DNA from: Syntrophaceae bacterium UBA2192
Lineage (GTDB): Bacteria > Desulfobacterota > Syntrophia > Syntrophales > UBA2192
DNA length: 16,007 bases
Direction of reading: 5' to 3'
Assembly: GCA_002327315.1 (NCBI GenBank)
Contig: DCVI01000151.1
Location: 1 to 16,007 of the forward strand
This document shows, in pieces, positions 1 to 7,088 of the stretch. The position numbers and the translations under genes were made by a program. Positions within the stretch are counted from its first letter, which is position 1. Each line of letters begins with the position of its first letter. The notes under the pieces are model-generated. The model had not been told where the DNA came from and ran no database searches. It was given only the letters and a program-made list of their open reading frames with translations.

Positions 1-15
1 AATGATTTGTGCAAC

Positions 16-109
16 AGGCTCTAAGGCGAAGGGCTTAAGGCTAAGGGCGGGGAATCGAGCGCCTTACCTATCCCGTTTTTTCGCCATTTGCCCTTAGCCC
101 TTAGCCATT
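16..109 (-). repeat. Heptad-repeat inverted element 1 (3' end of the DUF4301 gene)
   Basis: Positions 16-50 hold five consecutive degenerate 7-mers with a GGC core (AGGCTCT, AAGGCGA, AGGGCTT, AAGGCTA, AGGGCGG). Positions 82-109 hold four 7-mers with a GCC core (CGCCATT, TGCCCTT, AGCCCTT, AGCCATT). The two arms are imperfect reverse complements; GCCCTTAGCC, for example, has an exact partner. An A/T-rich stretch of about 31 bp separates them. On the minus strand the element starts inside the coding end of the DUF4301 gene, so that gene's TAA stop (101-103) lies within the heptads. A transcript could fold into a long stem-loop acting as a terminator or 3' end stabiliser. That role is inferred; the repeat and inverted symmetry are seen directly. 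Confidence 0.7.
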
Positions 110-1639
110 TTCAGGCAGATGCGTGGGGCGCAGCAGATCCTCGATGGTCTTTACAGGGTTGAAGGTCTCGATGGGGACCTCGACAAAGACAGTGTGCCAG
201 TCGGCCATCGATCCGTTCCAGAGCCCGGGGAGCTCGAGCGCCTTGATGTCGCAGCCCTCGTGGGATTTCGTAGAGATGAAGACCTGTTCGCCGTCGACAA
301 ATCGTTCGAGATCGAATTTTTGCCCCCTGAAATCGCGGATGCCGCAGACCAGATCGACGGGGTTGAAGTGAGTCGACGAGGCCCAGATGGCTGCCTGGTC
401 TGCCCGGTTTTTGTCCACCTGGACTTCCTCGACGATCTGGAGGGAGCGGGCGCCGTTTTTGCCGACCGCCCAGAACGGCCCGCCCCCCGGTTCCCCTTCG
501 TTTTTCACCATCCCGCAGACGCGAAGGGGCCGGTTGAGCAGCCCCACAAGGATCTGCCTCCGCTCCTCGAGAGGCAGCCCCTCCATGCCGGGCGGCATGG
601 CGCAGTTCAGCCGATCCGCGGCAAATCGCGCAGCCGCTCCAATCGCGCTTTCCCCCGCCTCCCGGCCCGAAAGCGCCTGCAGGTGACGAAAGAGCTCTCG
701 CTGAAGTCCGACCAGGCACCCGCCGAGGATCTTCTTGTGCAGGACCGTTGAACTCTTGAGACGGTCGGGGACGATATTGTCGATGTTCTTGATGAACACG
801 ATGTCCCCGTCGATGCCGTCCAGATTGTAGAGCAGCGCCCCGTGCCCCCCCGGCCGGAAGAGGAGCCGCCCGTCGCGGTCCCGGAAGGGACGGTTTTCGA
901 GATCGACGGCGATGGTGTCCGTCGATTCACTCTGAATGGAGAGCCCGACCTCGAAGCGCGCGCCGAAGCGCTTCTCGTAGAGACCCGTGACCCGTCCCAG
1001 GAGCTCTTTCACCGGTTCCAGGTGCTCTTCGGACACGGTGAAGTGGATCCGGCACAGGCCGCTGCCGTCCTTCGCATAAAGGACCGCCTCCACGAGGTGC
1101 TCCTCGAGGGCTGTCCGCGCCTCCTTCTCGTACTGGTGGAACTTCAGAAGCGCCTTGGGCTTCCAGGCGTAATGGAGTCCCTTTTCGTTGAGGATGAAAT
1201 CGAGGATCTCCAGTCCCCGGCTCCGTGCGGCCAGACTCCCCAGGTCATGGCCGGCCGCGGAGAGCGCTTCGCCCAGGTCCCCGTAGAAGGCATACCGGGG
1301 AAGATGGGTCAGGAAGGTCTCCAGCTCCTCACCGCCCGTGAACCCGCCCCGGTTGAAAACACCGTGCCACTCCTTGAACATACGCGTGGCGGCACCCGAG
1401 GCAGGGACGAACTTCAGGACTCGCCCGGCCCTCGCCGCCTCGTCATGGAGGGTTACAAGCCTCTCCCGGTCTTCATCGGAGACACGGATGATCCCGTCGC
1501 CGACCGTCGCCGGCCGCTCGAGGGTCACGGTCACCGCACCGAGACGACAGAGGTCGATCTGACGCAGGACCTTCTCCACCGTCGTGCCCCGCGCCCGGAT
1601 GTGTTCGATGTCGGATGCACTCAGTATCTTTTCAGCCAC
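101..1639 (-). CDS. DUF4301 family protein
   Basis: A protein of about 512 aa recognised as DUF4301 by its overall sequence and the signature LKFVPASGAATRMFKEW near residues 75-91. The family has no established function. The GAATRM stretch recalls the glycine-rich G-x-G-T-R-M loop of sugar-nucleotide transferases, so an NTP-transferase-like role is possible but unproven. No signal peptide or membrane segment is seen, so it is probably cytoplasmic. The open frame extends three codons further to a GTG at 1648, but the strong Shine-Dalgarno AAAGGAGG (complement of 1648-1655) overlaps that codon and sits 8 nt before the GTG at 1639, which is therefore preferred. The start overlaps the end of the upstream phosphoesterase gene by 8 nt, implying translational coupling. 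The stop lies inside heptad element 1. Confidence 0.85.
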   Translation of the reverse strand: MAEKILSASDIEHIRARGTTVEKVLRQIDLCRLGAVTVTLERPATVGDGIIRVSDEDRERLVTLHDEAARAGRVLKFVPASGAATRMFKEWHGVFNRGGFTGGEELETFLTHLPRYAFYGDLGEALSAAGHDLGSLAARSRGLEILDFILNEKGLHYAWKPKALLKFHQYEKEARTALEEHLVEAVLYAKDGSGLCRIHFTVSEEHLEPVKELLGRVTGLYEKRFGARFEVGLSIQSESTDTIAVDLENRPFRDRDGRLLFRPGGHGALLYNLDGIDGDIVFIKNIDNIVPDRLKSSTVLHKKILGGCLVGLQRELFRHLQALSGREAGESAIGAAARFAADRLNCAMPPGMEGLPLEERRQILVGLLNRPLRVCGMVKNEGEPGGGPFWAVGKNGARSLQIVEEVQVDKNRADQAAIWASSTHFNPVDLVCGIRDFRGQKFDLERFVDGEQVFISTKSHEGCDIKALELPGLWNGSMADWHTVFVEVPIETFNPVKTIEDLLRPTHLPENG

Positions 1640-2804
1640 CAGTGGCACCTCCTTTATTCCCGCCGGGCTTTTTCCTGACCAGTTCGATCACCGTCACCTC
1701 CGGCGGGGCCAGGAACCGGATGGGCGGACCCCACGTTCCCGAGCCGCGGCTCACGTAAACCTGTGCGTTGCCCACGTCATGCAGCCCGCTTCCCAGCGGG
1801 AAGTAGAGCCGGACGATCCAGTTGAAGGGAAAAATCTGGCCGCGATGCGTGTGTCCCGACAGCTGCAGGTCAAAGAGGCCCCGCGTCGTCTCCTCCAGGG
1901 TCGGCCGGTGCTTGAGGAGCAGGATAAAGCGGTCCCGGGGCAGTGATGCGAGCAGCTCCCCTTCCCCGTTGTCTCCTCCTCGCAGCCCGAAACCCCTACC
2001 CGTGGGATCATCGACGCCGGCAACCGTGAGAAAGCCGCCGATGTCACGCGATTGAGCCCTGAGGACTTCAAATCCGGCCTCTTTCGTGAAGGCCAGGGCC
2101 TTGTCGATGCCGGCGATGTATTCGTGGTTGCCCGTCACGGCGAAATTCCCATAGGCGGCGCGAACGTCCCTCAGCTCGGCTGCGAGCCGCGAGATGCCGT
2201 CAATCTGCGCGTCGACCAGATCGCCCGTTGAGACAAACAGATCCGGGTTTTCCCGTTTCACGATATCGAGCATGCGCGCCAGCCTCTCGTCGCGGACGAT
2301 AAGGCCGAGGTGAACATCGGAGATCTGGCAGATGCGGAAACGCTCCATGCCCACCGGCAGCTTGTCCGTCTCCAGGACGATCCGCTCCGTCCGGATGTCA
2401 CGGGCTTCGAAAACCCCGTACGCGGAAGCGGCCAGAGAAAGGGCGAGCGGCACGAAAAAAGCGACCTTCGCCCCCGGCAGGAATGCCGAGAGATCCTTCT
2501 TCGCCAGCGCGGCTGCCGCAACCCCGAGGATGCGCCAGAAATCGAAGACCAATGCGCAGACCATGAAGAGGAAGAGGAACCCCAGCCAGAGGTACGCGCC
2601 CCAGGAGAGAGCTTGCGCCGTTTCGTCGTAACCCCGCAGTTCCAGGACCCGGATACAGACAGGCGCCAGGATCATGAACAGCATGAACAGCCCAAGGAGG
2701 ATGCCGGCGATGCCTCCGAGATGAATGGCGGCCCTGGCCCTGAGGAAGGCGTAGCCGTGCATCAGGCCGTAAATCAGGAAGAAGCTGAGCAAAAAGAGTC
2801 TCAT
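1632..2804 (-). CDS. Membrane-anchored calcineurin-like metallophosphoesterase (YkuE/YaeI type)
   Basis: A 390-aa protein with two parts. Residues 1-130 carry about four hydrophobic segments (near 1-20, 30-52, 68-98 and 112-130), anchoring it in the inner membrane. Residues 155-375 are a calcineurin-type phosphoesterase domain with all metal-binding blocks visible: SDVHLG (162-167), STGDLVD (192-198), GNHEY (225-229), KHRP with His299, and GHTHRGQ (317-323). The family hydrolyses phosphate mono- or diesters with a dinuclear metal centre; YkuE/YaeI relatives are linked to envelope lipids or undefined substrates. The substrate here cannot be read from sequence. The ATG is preceded by GAAGGAATTCG, a good ribosome site. 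It overlaps the downstream DUF4301 gene by 8 nt, so the two are probably co-expressed. Confidence is high for family, low for substrate. Confidence 0.9.
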   Translation of the reverse strand: MRLFLLSFFLIYGLMHGYAFLRARAAIHLGGIAGILLGLFMLFMILAPVCIRVLELRGYDETAQALSWGAYLWLGFLFLFMVCALVFDFWRILGVAAAALAKKDLSAFLPGAKVAFFVPLALSLAASAYGVFEARDIRTERIVLETDKLPVGMERFRICQISDVHLGLIVRDERLARMLDIVKRENPDLFVSTGDLVDAQIDGISRLAAELRDVRAAYGNFAVTGNHEYIAGIDKALAFTKEAGFEVLRAQSRDIGGFLTVAGVDDPTGRGFGLRGGDNGEGELLASLPRDRFILLLKHRPTLEETTRGLFDLQLSGHTHRGQIFPFNWIVRLYFPLGSGLHDVGNAQVYVSRGSGTWGPPIRFLAPPEVTVIELVRKKPGGNKGGATGG

Positions 2805-2873
2805 CGAATTCCTTCGTGATGGAGAGTGACGTGTTGGGCCGCGATAGGACCCTGCGGCGCGAAACGAGTCTAT

Positions 2874-2902
2874 AAACTAATGGGGGTCGTGCGCTTTTGC
2901 AA
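2874..2902 (-). promoter_or_regulatory. Weak candidate promoter for the phosphoesterase-DUF4301 pair
   Basis: In the 121-bp gap upstream of the phosphoesterase gene, the minus strand reads TTGCAA (2902-2897), a 17-bp spacer, then TAGTTT (2879-2874), immediately followed by the A/T-rich TATAGA. The match to sigma70 consensus is moderate at -35 and poor at -10. No clear rho-independent terminator of the preceding gene (stop at 2926) is visible in the same gap. Confidence 0.25.
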
Positions 2903-2925
2903 TGGAAAATCCGGAGGGGATGCCG

Positions 2926-3900
2926 TCAGTCGAAAAACCGTACCGGGGCGAAAAACCGCAGGGACCCACCGGGGCCGAGACCGAGGGAAGGGTCCACCGG
3001 GGGAAGGCTCCAGGCCCCCGGGGCAGAGCTCCCCGGCCCGAGCAGAGACTCGAGCCCCAGGCAGAACTCTACGCTGCGGTCAACGGCGTCCTGAAAGAGG
3101 GCGCCGATGCTTTGGCTGCGAACCTCCCCCGTCGAGGGGTGCCGGCAGGGGATCGCCCCCTCGATCCTCCAGCAATGTCTCATGAGCCGCGGCGAATAGA
3201 CGAGGGCGAGGACAGCCCGGAGCGGCGGCGGAGAGACGGCCAGCAGAAACGGGGCGAGGCGCCCGGCCAGGCGGTTCCGGTAGAGGGACTGCATGAAGGC
3301 AAACAGCCGGAAGGAGGACGACAGACCCTCCGCAAAGCGCTCCGTGTCCTCATCGCGAAGCCAGGTTTTGTCCAGGTGATCGTGCAGCTCAAGCAGGGGC
3401 ATCTCCGCATCCCGGATGTAGGCGGCAAGCGAATGACCCCGCACCCTGCGATAGCCGCCTGCCAGACACATGTCGATGAGCGTCTCCAGCATCCGGTGAT
3501 CCTGCCGCGCGGCGGTCCTGCGCCGGGGCTCCCGCGCATCGTAGGGCCCGGTGAGATAAAAGATCAGAGGGTGCATCAACGCATCGGCATAGAGGTGGGT
3601 GACGAGTCCGACCAGGAAGGCACTCAGCTGCTCCTTCAACTCTTCCGGAAGCCCCAGGAGGTATCGCAGCAACGACTCGATCAGTTCGACGGCATCTTCA
3701 ACGGTTCCATGAAGCTTGGTCGGAAGGGAACCGAATCTCGAATCGAAGTCGCCTTTCAGATAGTAATAGGGGGCATCGTGAATGATGGCCCCGATGTGGA
3801 GAAGGTTCGGGTTGCGGCGCAGGGGCTCCTGGAGAAAGGTCCCCTCGAGTCGCTTCGACACCGCCTCGGCGATAAGCCAGTGGGTGATTTCTTTCGGCAT
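2926..3900 (-). CDS. Zinc-dependent phospholipase C-like protein
   Basis: A protein of about 324 aa starting MPKEITHW, an N-terminus typical of bacterial zinc-dependent phospholipase C / S1-P1 nuclease-fold proteins. Putative metal ligands are clustered in helices: His7, HIGAIIHD (His35, His41, Asp42), His64, and HLYADALMHP (His102, Asp106, His110). Known family members bind three zinc ions and hydrolyse phosphodiesters such as phospholipid head groups. No signal peptide is visible, so export is uncertain. The open frame extends 49 codons upstream to 4047, but that part overlaps the dehydrogenase gene and is low-complexity R/S/P sequence, so the ATG at 3900 is chosen. The ribosome site is weak (AGAGG about 17 nt upstream); an ATG at 3945 would overlap the upstream gene by 14 nt. 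The C-terminal tail is G/P-rich. The gap to the upstream dehydrogenase gene is 31 bp, so they may share a transcript. Confidence 0.75.
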   Translation of the reverse strand: MPKEITHWLIAEAVSKRLEGTFLQEPLRRNPNLLHIGAIIHDAPYYYLKGDFDSRFGSLPTKLHGTVEDAVELIESLLRYLLGLPEELKEQLSAFLVGLVTHLYADALMHPLIFYLTGPYDAREPRRRTAARQDHRMLETLIDMCLAGGYRRVRGHSLAAYIRDAEMPLLELHDHLDKTWLRDEDTERFAEGLSSSFRLFAFMQSLYRNRLAGRLAPFLLAVSPPPLRAVLALVYSPRLMRHCWRIEGAIPCRHPSTGEVRSQSIGALFQDAVDRSVEFCLGLESLLGPGSSAPGAWSLPPVDPSLGLGPGGSLRFFAPVRFFD

Positions 3901-3931
3901 GTCTGTCGGCAGTCTTACCTCTGGCGAAGGT

Positions 3932-4993
3932 TTAAATCCACACATTGTAGGGCGTACACTCGCCCTTCTTGGCGAAGGGGTAGAGGACGACCTTGATCGC
4001 CTCGCCGGCTTCGGCCACGAGCTTGAAGCCGAGACCCGCCTCGGCAAGGCTCAGGCGGTGGGTGATCATCTTTTCAACGGGTACGCGCCCGGAGCGGATC
4101 AGTTCGATCGCTACTGCGGCGTCATGGGGGGCATTGCCGTACGAGGGAAGCACCCGGATCTCGTTGCGCCAGAAATCGTTGACCGGCACGGGCAGCTCGA
4201 TGTCGGGGTCCGTAGGGGCAAAGCACAGGATGGTGCCGCCCCGGTCAACCGAAAGCAGGGCCTGCCGGTATGCGGAAAGGGCGCCCGCGCAGACAATGAC
4301 CAGGTCGGCGGGTCGTCCTCCGTTCAGGGCCCTGAACCGGGCGGGGACATCCTCGGAGGCGTGAATCGCCGCATCGGCTCCGAGATTCATCGCCGCGCGG
4401 AGACGGCGCTCGCTGATGTCGGTCGTCACAATTCGCCCGGCACCGAGAGACTTGGCCAGCATGAGATGCAGAAGTCCCGAAATGCCGCTGCCGAGAATGA
4501 GCACGCTCTGAGCCGGCTGCAGCCCCGCAAGCCGCTGGCCGCGCACGACACAGGCAAGGGGCTCGACAAATACGCCCTGATCGAACGAGACGTCGTCGGG
4601 AAGAATGAAGACGCCGCGGTCGACATTCAGGGCGGGGACGCGCAGGTACTCGCTGAACCCCCCCGGGTCGTAATTGGTCGTGTGCAGTGTCTCGCAGGCC
4701 GTGTGACTCCCCTTGAGACAGTAATCGCAGGTATTGCAGGGGATGTGATGGGAGACGAAAACGCGGTCGCCGGCCCGGTAACGCTCAACACCGGAGCCCT
4801 TCTCGACGATGACCCCGCTGATCTCATGGCCGAGGACGATGGGGGCCTTCTTGATCCGGTACCACTCCATGACGTCGCTGCCGCAGATGCCGCTTGCCAT
4901 CACCCTGACGAGCAGCTCCCCCGCTGCGATCCGGGGAACGGGCCGTTCTTCGATCCGGATGTCGCGGTTGTTGTAGTAGACGGCAACCTTCAT
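3932..4993 (-). CDS. Zinc-dependent medium-chain alcohol/polyol dehydrogenase
   Basis: A 353-aa protein matching the usual length of the zinc MDR family (threonine, sorbitol and related dehydrogenases). Catalytic zinc ligands are Cys37 (GICGSD), His56-Glu57 (GHE) and Glu144 (EPLACV). Structural zinc cysteines are C86, C89, C92 and C100. The Rossmann loop GSGISG is at 168-173, and Asp192 at the end of the second strand suggests NAD+ rather than NADP+. It should oxidise a secondary alcohol of a polyol, amino alcohol or sugar; the substrate is unknown. The ATG at 4993 (MKVAVYY) matches the family N-terminus; an ATG four codons upstream (5005) directly follows GAGGTG. It lies downstream of the LsrF-type aldolase, separated by 128 bp holding heptad element 2, which suggests linked metabolism. 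Confidence 0.9.
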   Translation of the reverse strand: MKVAVYYNNRDIRIEERPVPRIAAGELLVRVMASGICGSDVMEWYRIKKAPIVLGHEISGVIVEKGSGVERYRAGDRVFVSHHIPCNTCDYCLKGSHTACETLHTTNYDPGGFSEYLRVPALNVDRGVFILPDDVSFDQGVFVEPLACVVRGQRLAGLQPAQSVLILGSGISGLLHLMLAKSLGAGRIVTTDISERRLRAAMNLGADAAIHASEDVPARFRALNGGRPADLVIVCAGALSAYRQALLSVDRGGTILCFAPTDPDIELPVPVNDFWRNEIRVLPSYGNAPHDAAVAIELIRSGRVPVEKMITHRLSLAEAGLGFKLVAEAGEAIKVVLYPFAKKGECTPYNVWI

Positions 4994-5047
4994 CGCTTCT
5001 CGCATCACCTCGTTTATTGGGTTGTCTTTGTCGTGCCACAGCCGGGA

Positions 5048-5126
5048 AACAGGCGACAGGCTGCAGGCTACAGGCCTCAGAAAACATTGAAAGCACGATT
5101 CTGTTGCCTGTGGCCTATTGCCTATT
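5048..5126 (-). repeat. Heptad-repeat inverted element 2 (3' end of the LsrF-type gene)
   Basis: Positions 5048-5075 hold four 7-mers, AACAGGC, GACAGGC, TGCAGGC and TACAGGC, then CTCAG. Positions 5102-5122 hold three inverted ones, TGTTGCC, TGTGGCC and TATTGCC, then TATT. The arms are imperfect reverse complements separated by about 25 bp. The TAG stop of the aldolase gene (5122-5124) is formed by a heptad (TAGGCAA on the minus strand). Positions 5058-5083 match 6005-6030 of element 3 at 24 of 26 bases. It probably folds in RNA at the 3' end of the aldolase transcript; function is inferred. Confidence 0.75.
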
Positions 5127-5931
5127 TTTTCTTCCGGGCCTTGCCCGCATCGGCCTTCACCGCCTGGAAAAGGTCGAGGGCCTGCTTCACCGACGCCTTC
5201 TCGTGGATGATCGCGCCGAGGGCCCGGATCATGGGCACGGGATTCGGGCTCTGCCAGATGTTGCGCCCCAGGTTGACGCCGACGGCGCCCCGCTTCATGC
5301 CGTCGTGGACGAAGGCCAGCACCTCCATCTCGGTTTCGCACTTGGGGCCGCCGGCCATGACGACGGGGACGGGGCAGCCCTCCACCACCTTGTCAAAGTT
5401 CTTGCACCAGTAGGTCTTGACGACGCGGGCCCCCAGCTCGGCGGCAATCCGGGAGCTCAGGGCCAGGTAGCGGGCCTCCCTCTGCTCGAGCTCCTTGCCG
5501 ACGGCGGTGACGGCCATCACGGGGATCCCGAAGTCCTCGCAGTCGTTGACCAGATCGGCCAGGTTCATCAGCGATTCGTGCTCGTAGTCGCTGCCCACGA
5601 AGATCGAGACCCCGACGGCCGCCGCATTGAGCCGGACGATCTCCTCGATGGAGGTGGTCAGCGCCTCGTTGGCAAGGTCCTGACCGATGACGCTCGCGCC
5701 CCCCGAGACCCGCAGGATAATGGGCTTGCTCCCCGCAGGGACGACGCAATTTCTCAACACGCCGCGTGTGACGAAAAGGGCCTCGCACCAGGGCAGAAGC
5801 GGCGCGATGGTCTCCCCCGGCCTCTCCAGGCATGACGTAGGCCCCTGGAAATAACCGTGGTCGATCGGCAGGAAAAGGCAGCGCCCGTTCCGGAAAAGCT
5901 GAGACATCCTGTTCTTCATTCCCCAGTCCAT
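5122..5931 (-). CDS. LsrF-type class I aldolase/thiolase (DeoC/FbaB superfamily)
   Basis: A 269-aa protein closely resembling LsrF, which processes 3-hydroxy-5-phosphonooxypentane-2,4-dione in AI-2 breakdown. Landmarks are MDWGM at the start, DHGYFQGP (24-31), TRGVLRN, GSDYEHES (113-120), the Schiff-base lysine Lys172 in VVKTYW, GCPVPVVMAGG (185-195) and GVNLGRNIWQS. It lacks about 30 residues found ahead of the DWGM motif in E. coli LsrF; an in-frame stop upstream shows they are not hidden by a wrong start. The ATG is preceded by GAGGGGT at good spacing. No lsrACDB, lsrK, lsrR or lsrG gene is present. The neighbour is a zinc polyol dehydrogenase, so it may act on another ketose phosphate. 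The Lys-rich C-terminus (KARKKK) runs into the repeat element. Confidence 0.85.
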   Translation of the reverse strand: MDWGMKNRMSQLFRNGRCLFLPIDHGYFQGPTSCLERPGETIAPLLPWCEALFVTRGVLRNCVVPAGSKPIILRVSGGASVIGQDLANEALTTSIEEIVRLNAAAVGVSIFVGSDYEHESLMNLADLVNDCEDFGIPVMAVTAVGKELEQREARYLALSSRIAAELGARVVKTYWCKNFDKVVEGCPVPVVMAGGPKCETEMEVLAFVHDGMKRGAVGVNLGRNIWQSPNPVPMIRALGAIIHEKASVKQALDLFQAVKADAGKARKKK

Positions 5932-6001
5932 ATCAATACCCCTCGACGTTTTTTGCGTATATGTTTAGCCGATTTCTGCCTGCGATTCCTCCGACACTCC
6001 T

Positions 6002-6089
6002 CAAAGGCTGCAGGCTACAGGTTTCAGAAAGAATCTATCCCAAACCCGAATTCTTGTTTTTCGCAAATCACAAGCCACTAGCCACTTCT
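6002..6089 (-). repeat. Heptad-repeat inverted element 3
   Basis: Positions 6002-6022 hold 7-mers CAAAGGC, TGCAGGC and TACAGGT, followed by TTCAG. Positions 6069-6089 hold CACAAGC, CACTAGC and CACTTCT in the inverse sense. The centre (6028-6068) is A/T-rich. It ends exactly beside the TGA stop (6090-6092) of the upstream minus-strand gene, between that gene and the LsrF-type gene. One arm is nearly identical to element 2; the other arm is more diverged, so the stem is weaker. It may be a 3' end structure. The region 5932-6001 has the LsrF ribosome site but no convincing promoter. Confidence 0.65.
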
Positions 6090-7088
6090 TCACCGGTTCC
6101 GCTCGCCCAGCTGCTCAGCCAGGCCGTCAAATACCGCAGTCCCCTTTTCCCAGGCGCAGGGAATGACGTGGATTCCAAGCTTCAGAAACATCTCTTTCCG
6201 ATCGCTCTCGAGCTCTCCCGGAACGACGAGAATCCGCCGGGGCTCCTTCGAAAGCCTGACGCTCCTGAACAAAAGCCTTGCCACGCCCTGCTCCAGGTCC
6301 GCCGGGACTGCCCCCGGGGCGACCTCAAAGATTGCGGAGATCCGCCCGGCCGGATCGCGGGTGAAGATCTCTCCGCCGGGGCCGCTTGCCACCCAGGCAC
6401 CCATGTCTTTCAGCCGGTGGGCCAGATCGAGCACGGCGAGGTCACGATCACATTCCGCCGCATAATCGCGCCTTGCAGGGACATAGCGGCCGCCGATGAA
6501 CTCTTCGCGAAAACGTTCATCGTCGAAAAAGATCCGCGCCTGCGGATCGTCGTCGTCCCCCAGGTCCTTGATGGCATCGACCTTCCGGACGAATTGCGCA
6601 AGCTGCCTGACGAAGTGGTGGGACTGCAGATCGCCGATCACCACGACGGCGCTGCGGGTGTTGCCGTCCTCGACCTCGCTCCAGACACCCCGGTAATGGG
6701 CCTCGAAGAGGAATTTCCCGACACCTCGTCTGCCCCCGATCTTGCCGCGATGGATGAGGAACACCCTCCCGGCATCATCCTGGGCAAAGGCACCGCCGAT
6801 CTTGCGGTCGAGGCTGCCTGTCGGGACATTGATTTCGATCGTGCTGGAAACTGCGCCGCCGTCGGGGGGCCTGCCGAGCCCGAAGGCATTCCGGTAACGG
6901 TCGCCGGCGACGGTTCGGGTATGAAACCAGATGCCGGGCTCATCGGCCCAGGATACCTTCGCCCGTAAACTCTCGCCGGGGTGGCCGATCTTCACGGCGA
7001 TCCGGCAGGTCACAAAGGGCCGCAGCGCCCGGATGAGCTGACGCTGGCAACGTCGAATCGTCGATTCATCGTCCAGGATTTTGAGCAC
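6090..7088 (-). CDS. Protein of unknown function, C-terminal half PD-(D/E)XK nuclease-like
   Basis: A 332-aa protein with no named family recognised. The N-terminal half contains a block from HTRTVAGDRYRNAFG (about residue 56) through EINVPTGSLDRKIGGAF to LIHRGKIGGRRGVGKFLF. The C-terminal half (about 215-320) has the layout of a restriction-endonuclease-like fold: an acidic CDRDLAVLDLAHRLKDMG helix, then TRDPAGRISAIFEVAPG, a helix ending GVARLLF, and a strand RILVVPGEL. The expected D...ExK is read as Asp...Glu-Val-Ala, so the catalytic lysine is missing. This fold assignment is inference. No signal peptide. The start is GTG at 7088, preceded by AGGGGG and overlapping the upstream gene by 23 nt, so translational coupling in the dacA operon is likely; no internal ATG lies near the N-terminus. 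Confidence 0.7.
   Translation of the reverse strand: MLKILDDESTIRRCQRQLIRALRPFVTCRIAVKIGHPGESLRAKVSWADEPGIWFHTRTVAGDRYRNAFGLGRPPDGGAVSSTIEINVPTGSLDRKIGGAFAQDDAGRVFLIHRGKIGGRRGVGKFLFEAHYRGVWSEVEDGNTRSAVVVIGDLQSHHFVRQLAQFVRKVDAIKDLGDDDDPQARIFFDDERFREEFIGGRYVPARRDYAAECDRDLAVLDLAHRLKDMGAWVASGPGGEIFTRDPAGRISAIFEVAPGAVPADLEQGVARLLFRSVRLSKEPRRILVVPGELESDRKEMFLKLGIHVIPCAWEKGTAVFDGLAEQLGERNR

Noticed and set aside
842..1678. 278-codon plus-strand frame opposite the DUF4301 gene
   Set aside because: Antisense shadow in GC-rich DNA without ribosome site or family similarity; the same holds for frames at 2902-3996, 5017-5835, 5961-6968 and 11601-12395.
2929..2960. Repeated CGAAAAACCG near the 3' end of the phospholipase-like gene
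   Set aside because: Two 10-bp copies inside coding sequence for a repeated R-F-F peptide; too short to support a functional repeat.
5048..5080. Short tandem repeats considered as a CRISPR array
   Set aside because: Units are 7 bp, degenerate, without spacers, and there are no cas genes; they form inverted arms instead.
3782..5413. 543-codon plus-strand open frame opposite the dehydrogenase and aldolase genes
   Set aside because: It lies antisense to two well-supported enzymes, has no recognisable domain and low-complexity D/G/R/A composition; such frames are common opposite GC-rich genes.
5122..5931. Reading the LsrF-type gene as evidence of an AI-2 uptake operon
   Set aside because: No lsr transporter, kinase or regulator gene is present in the window.
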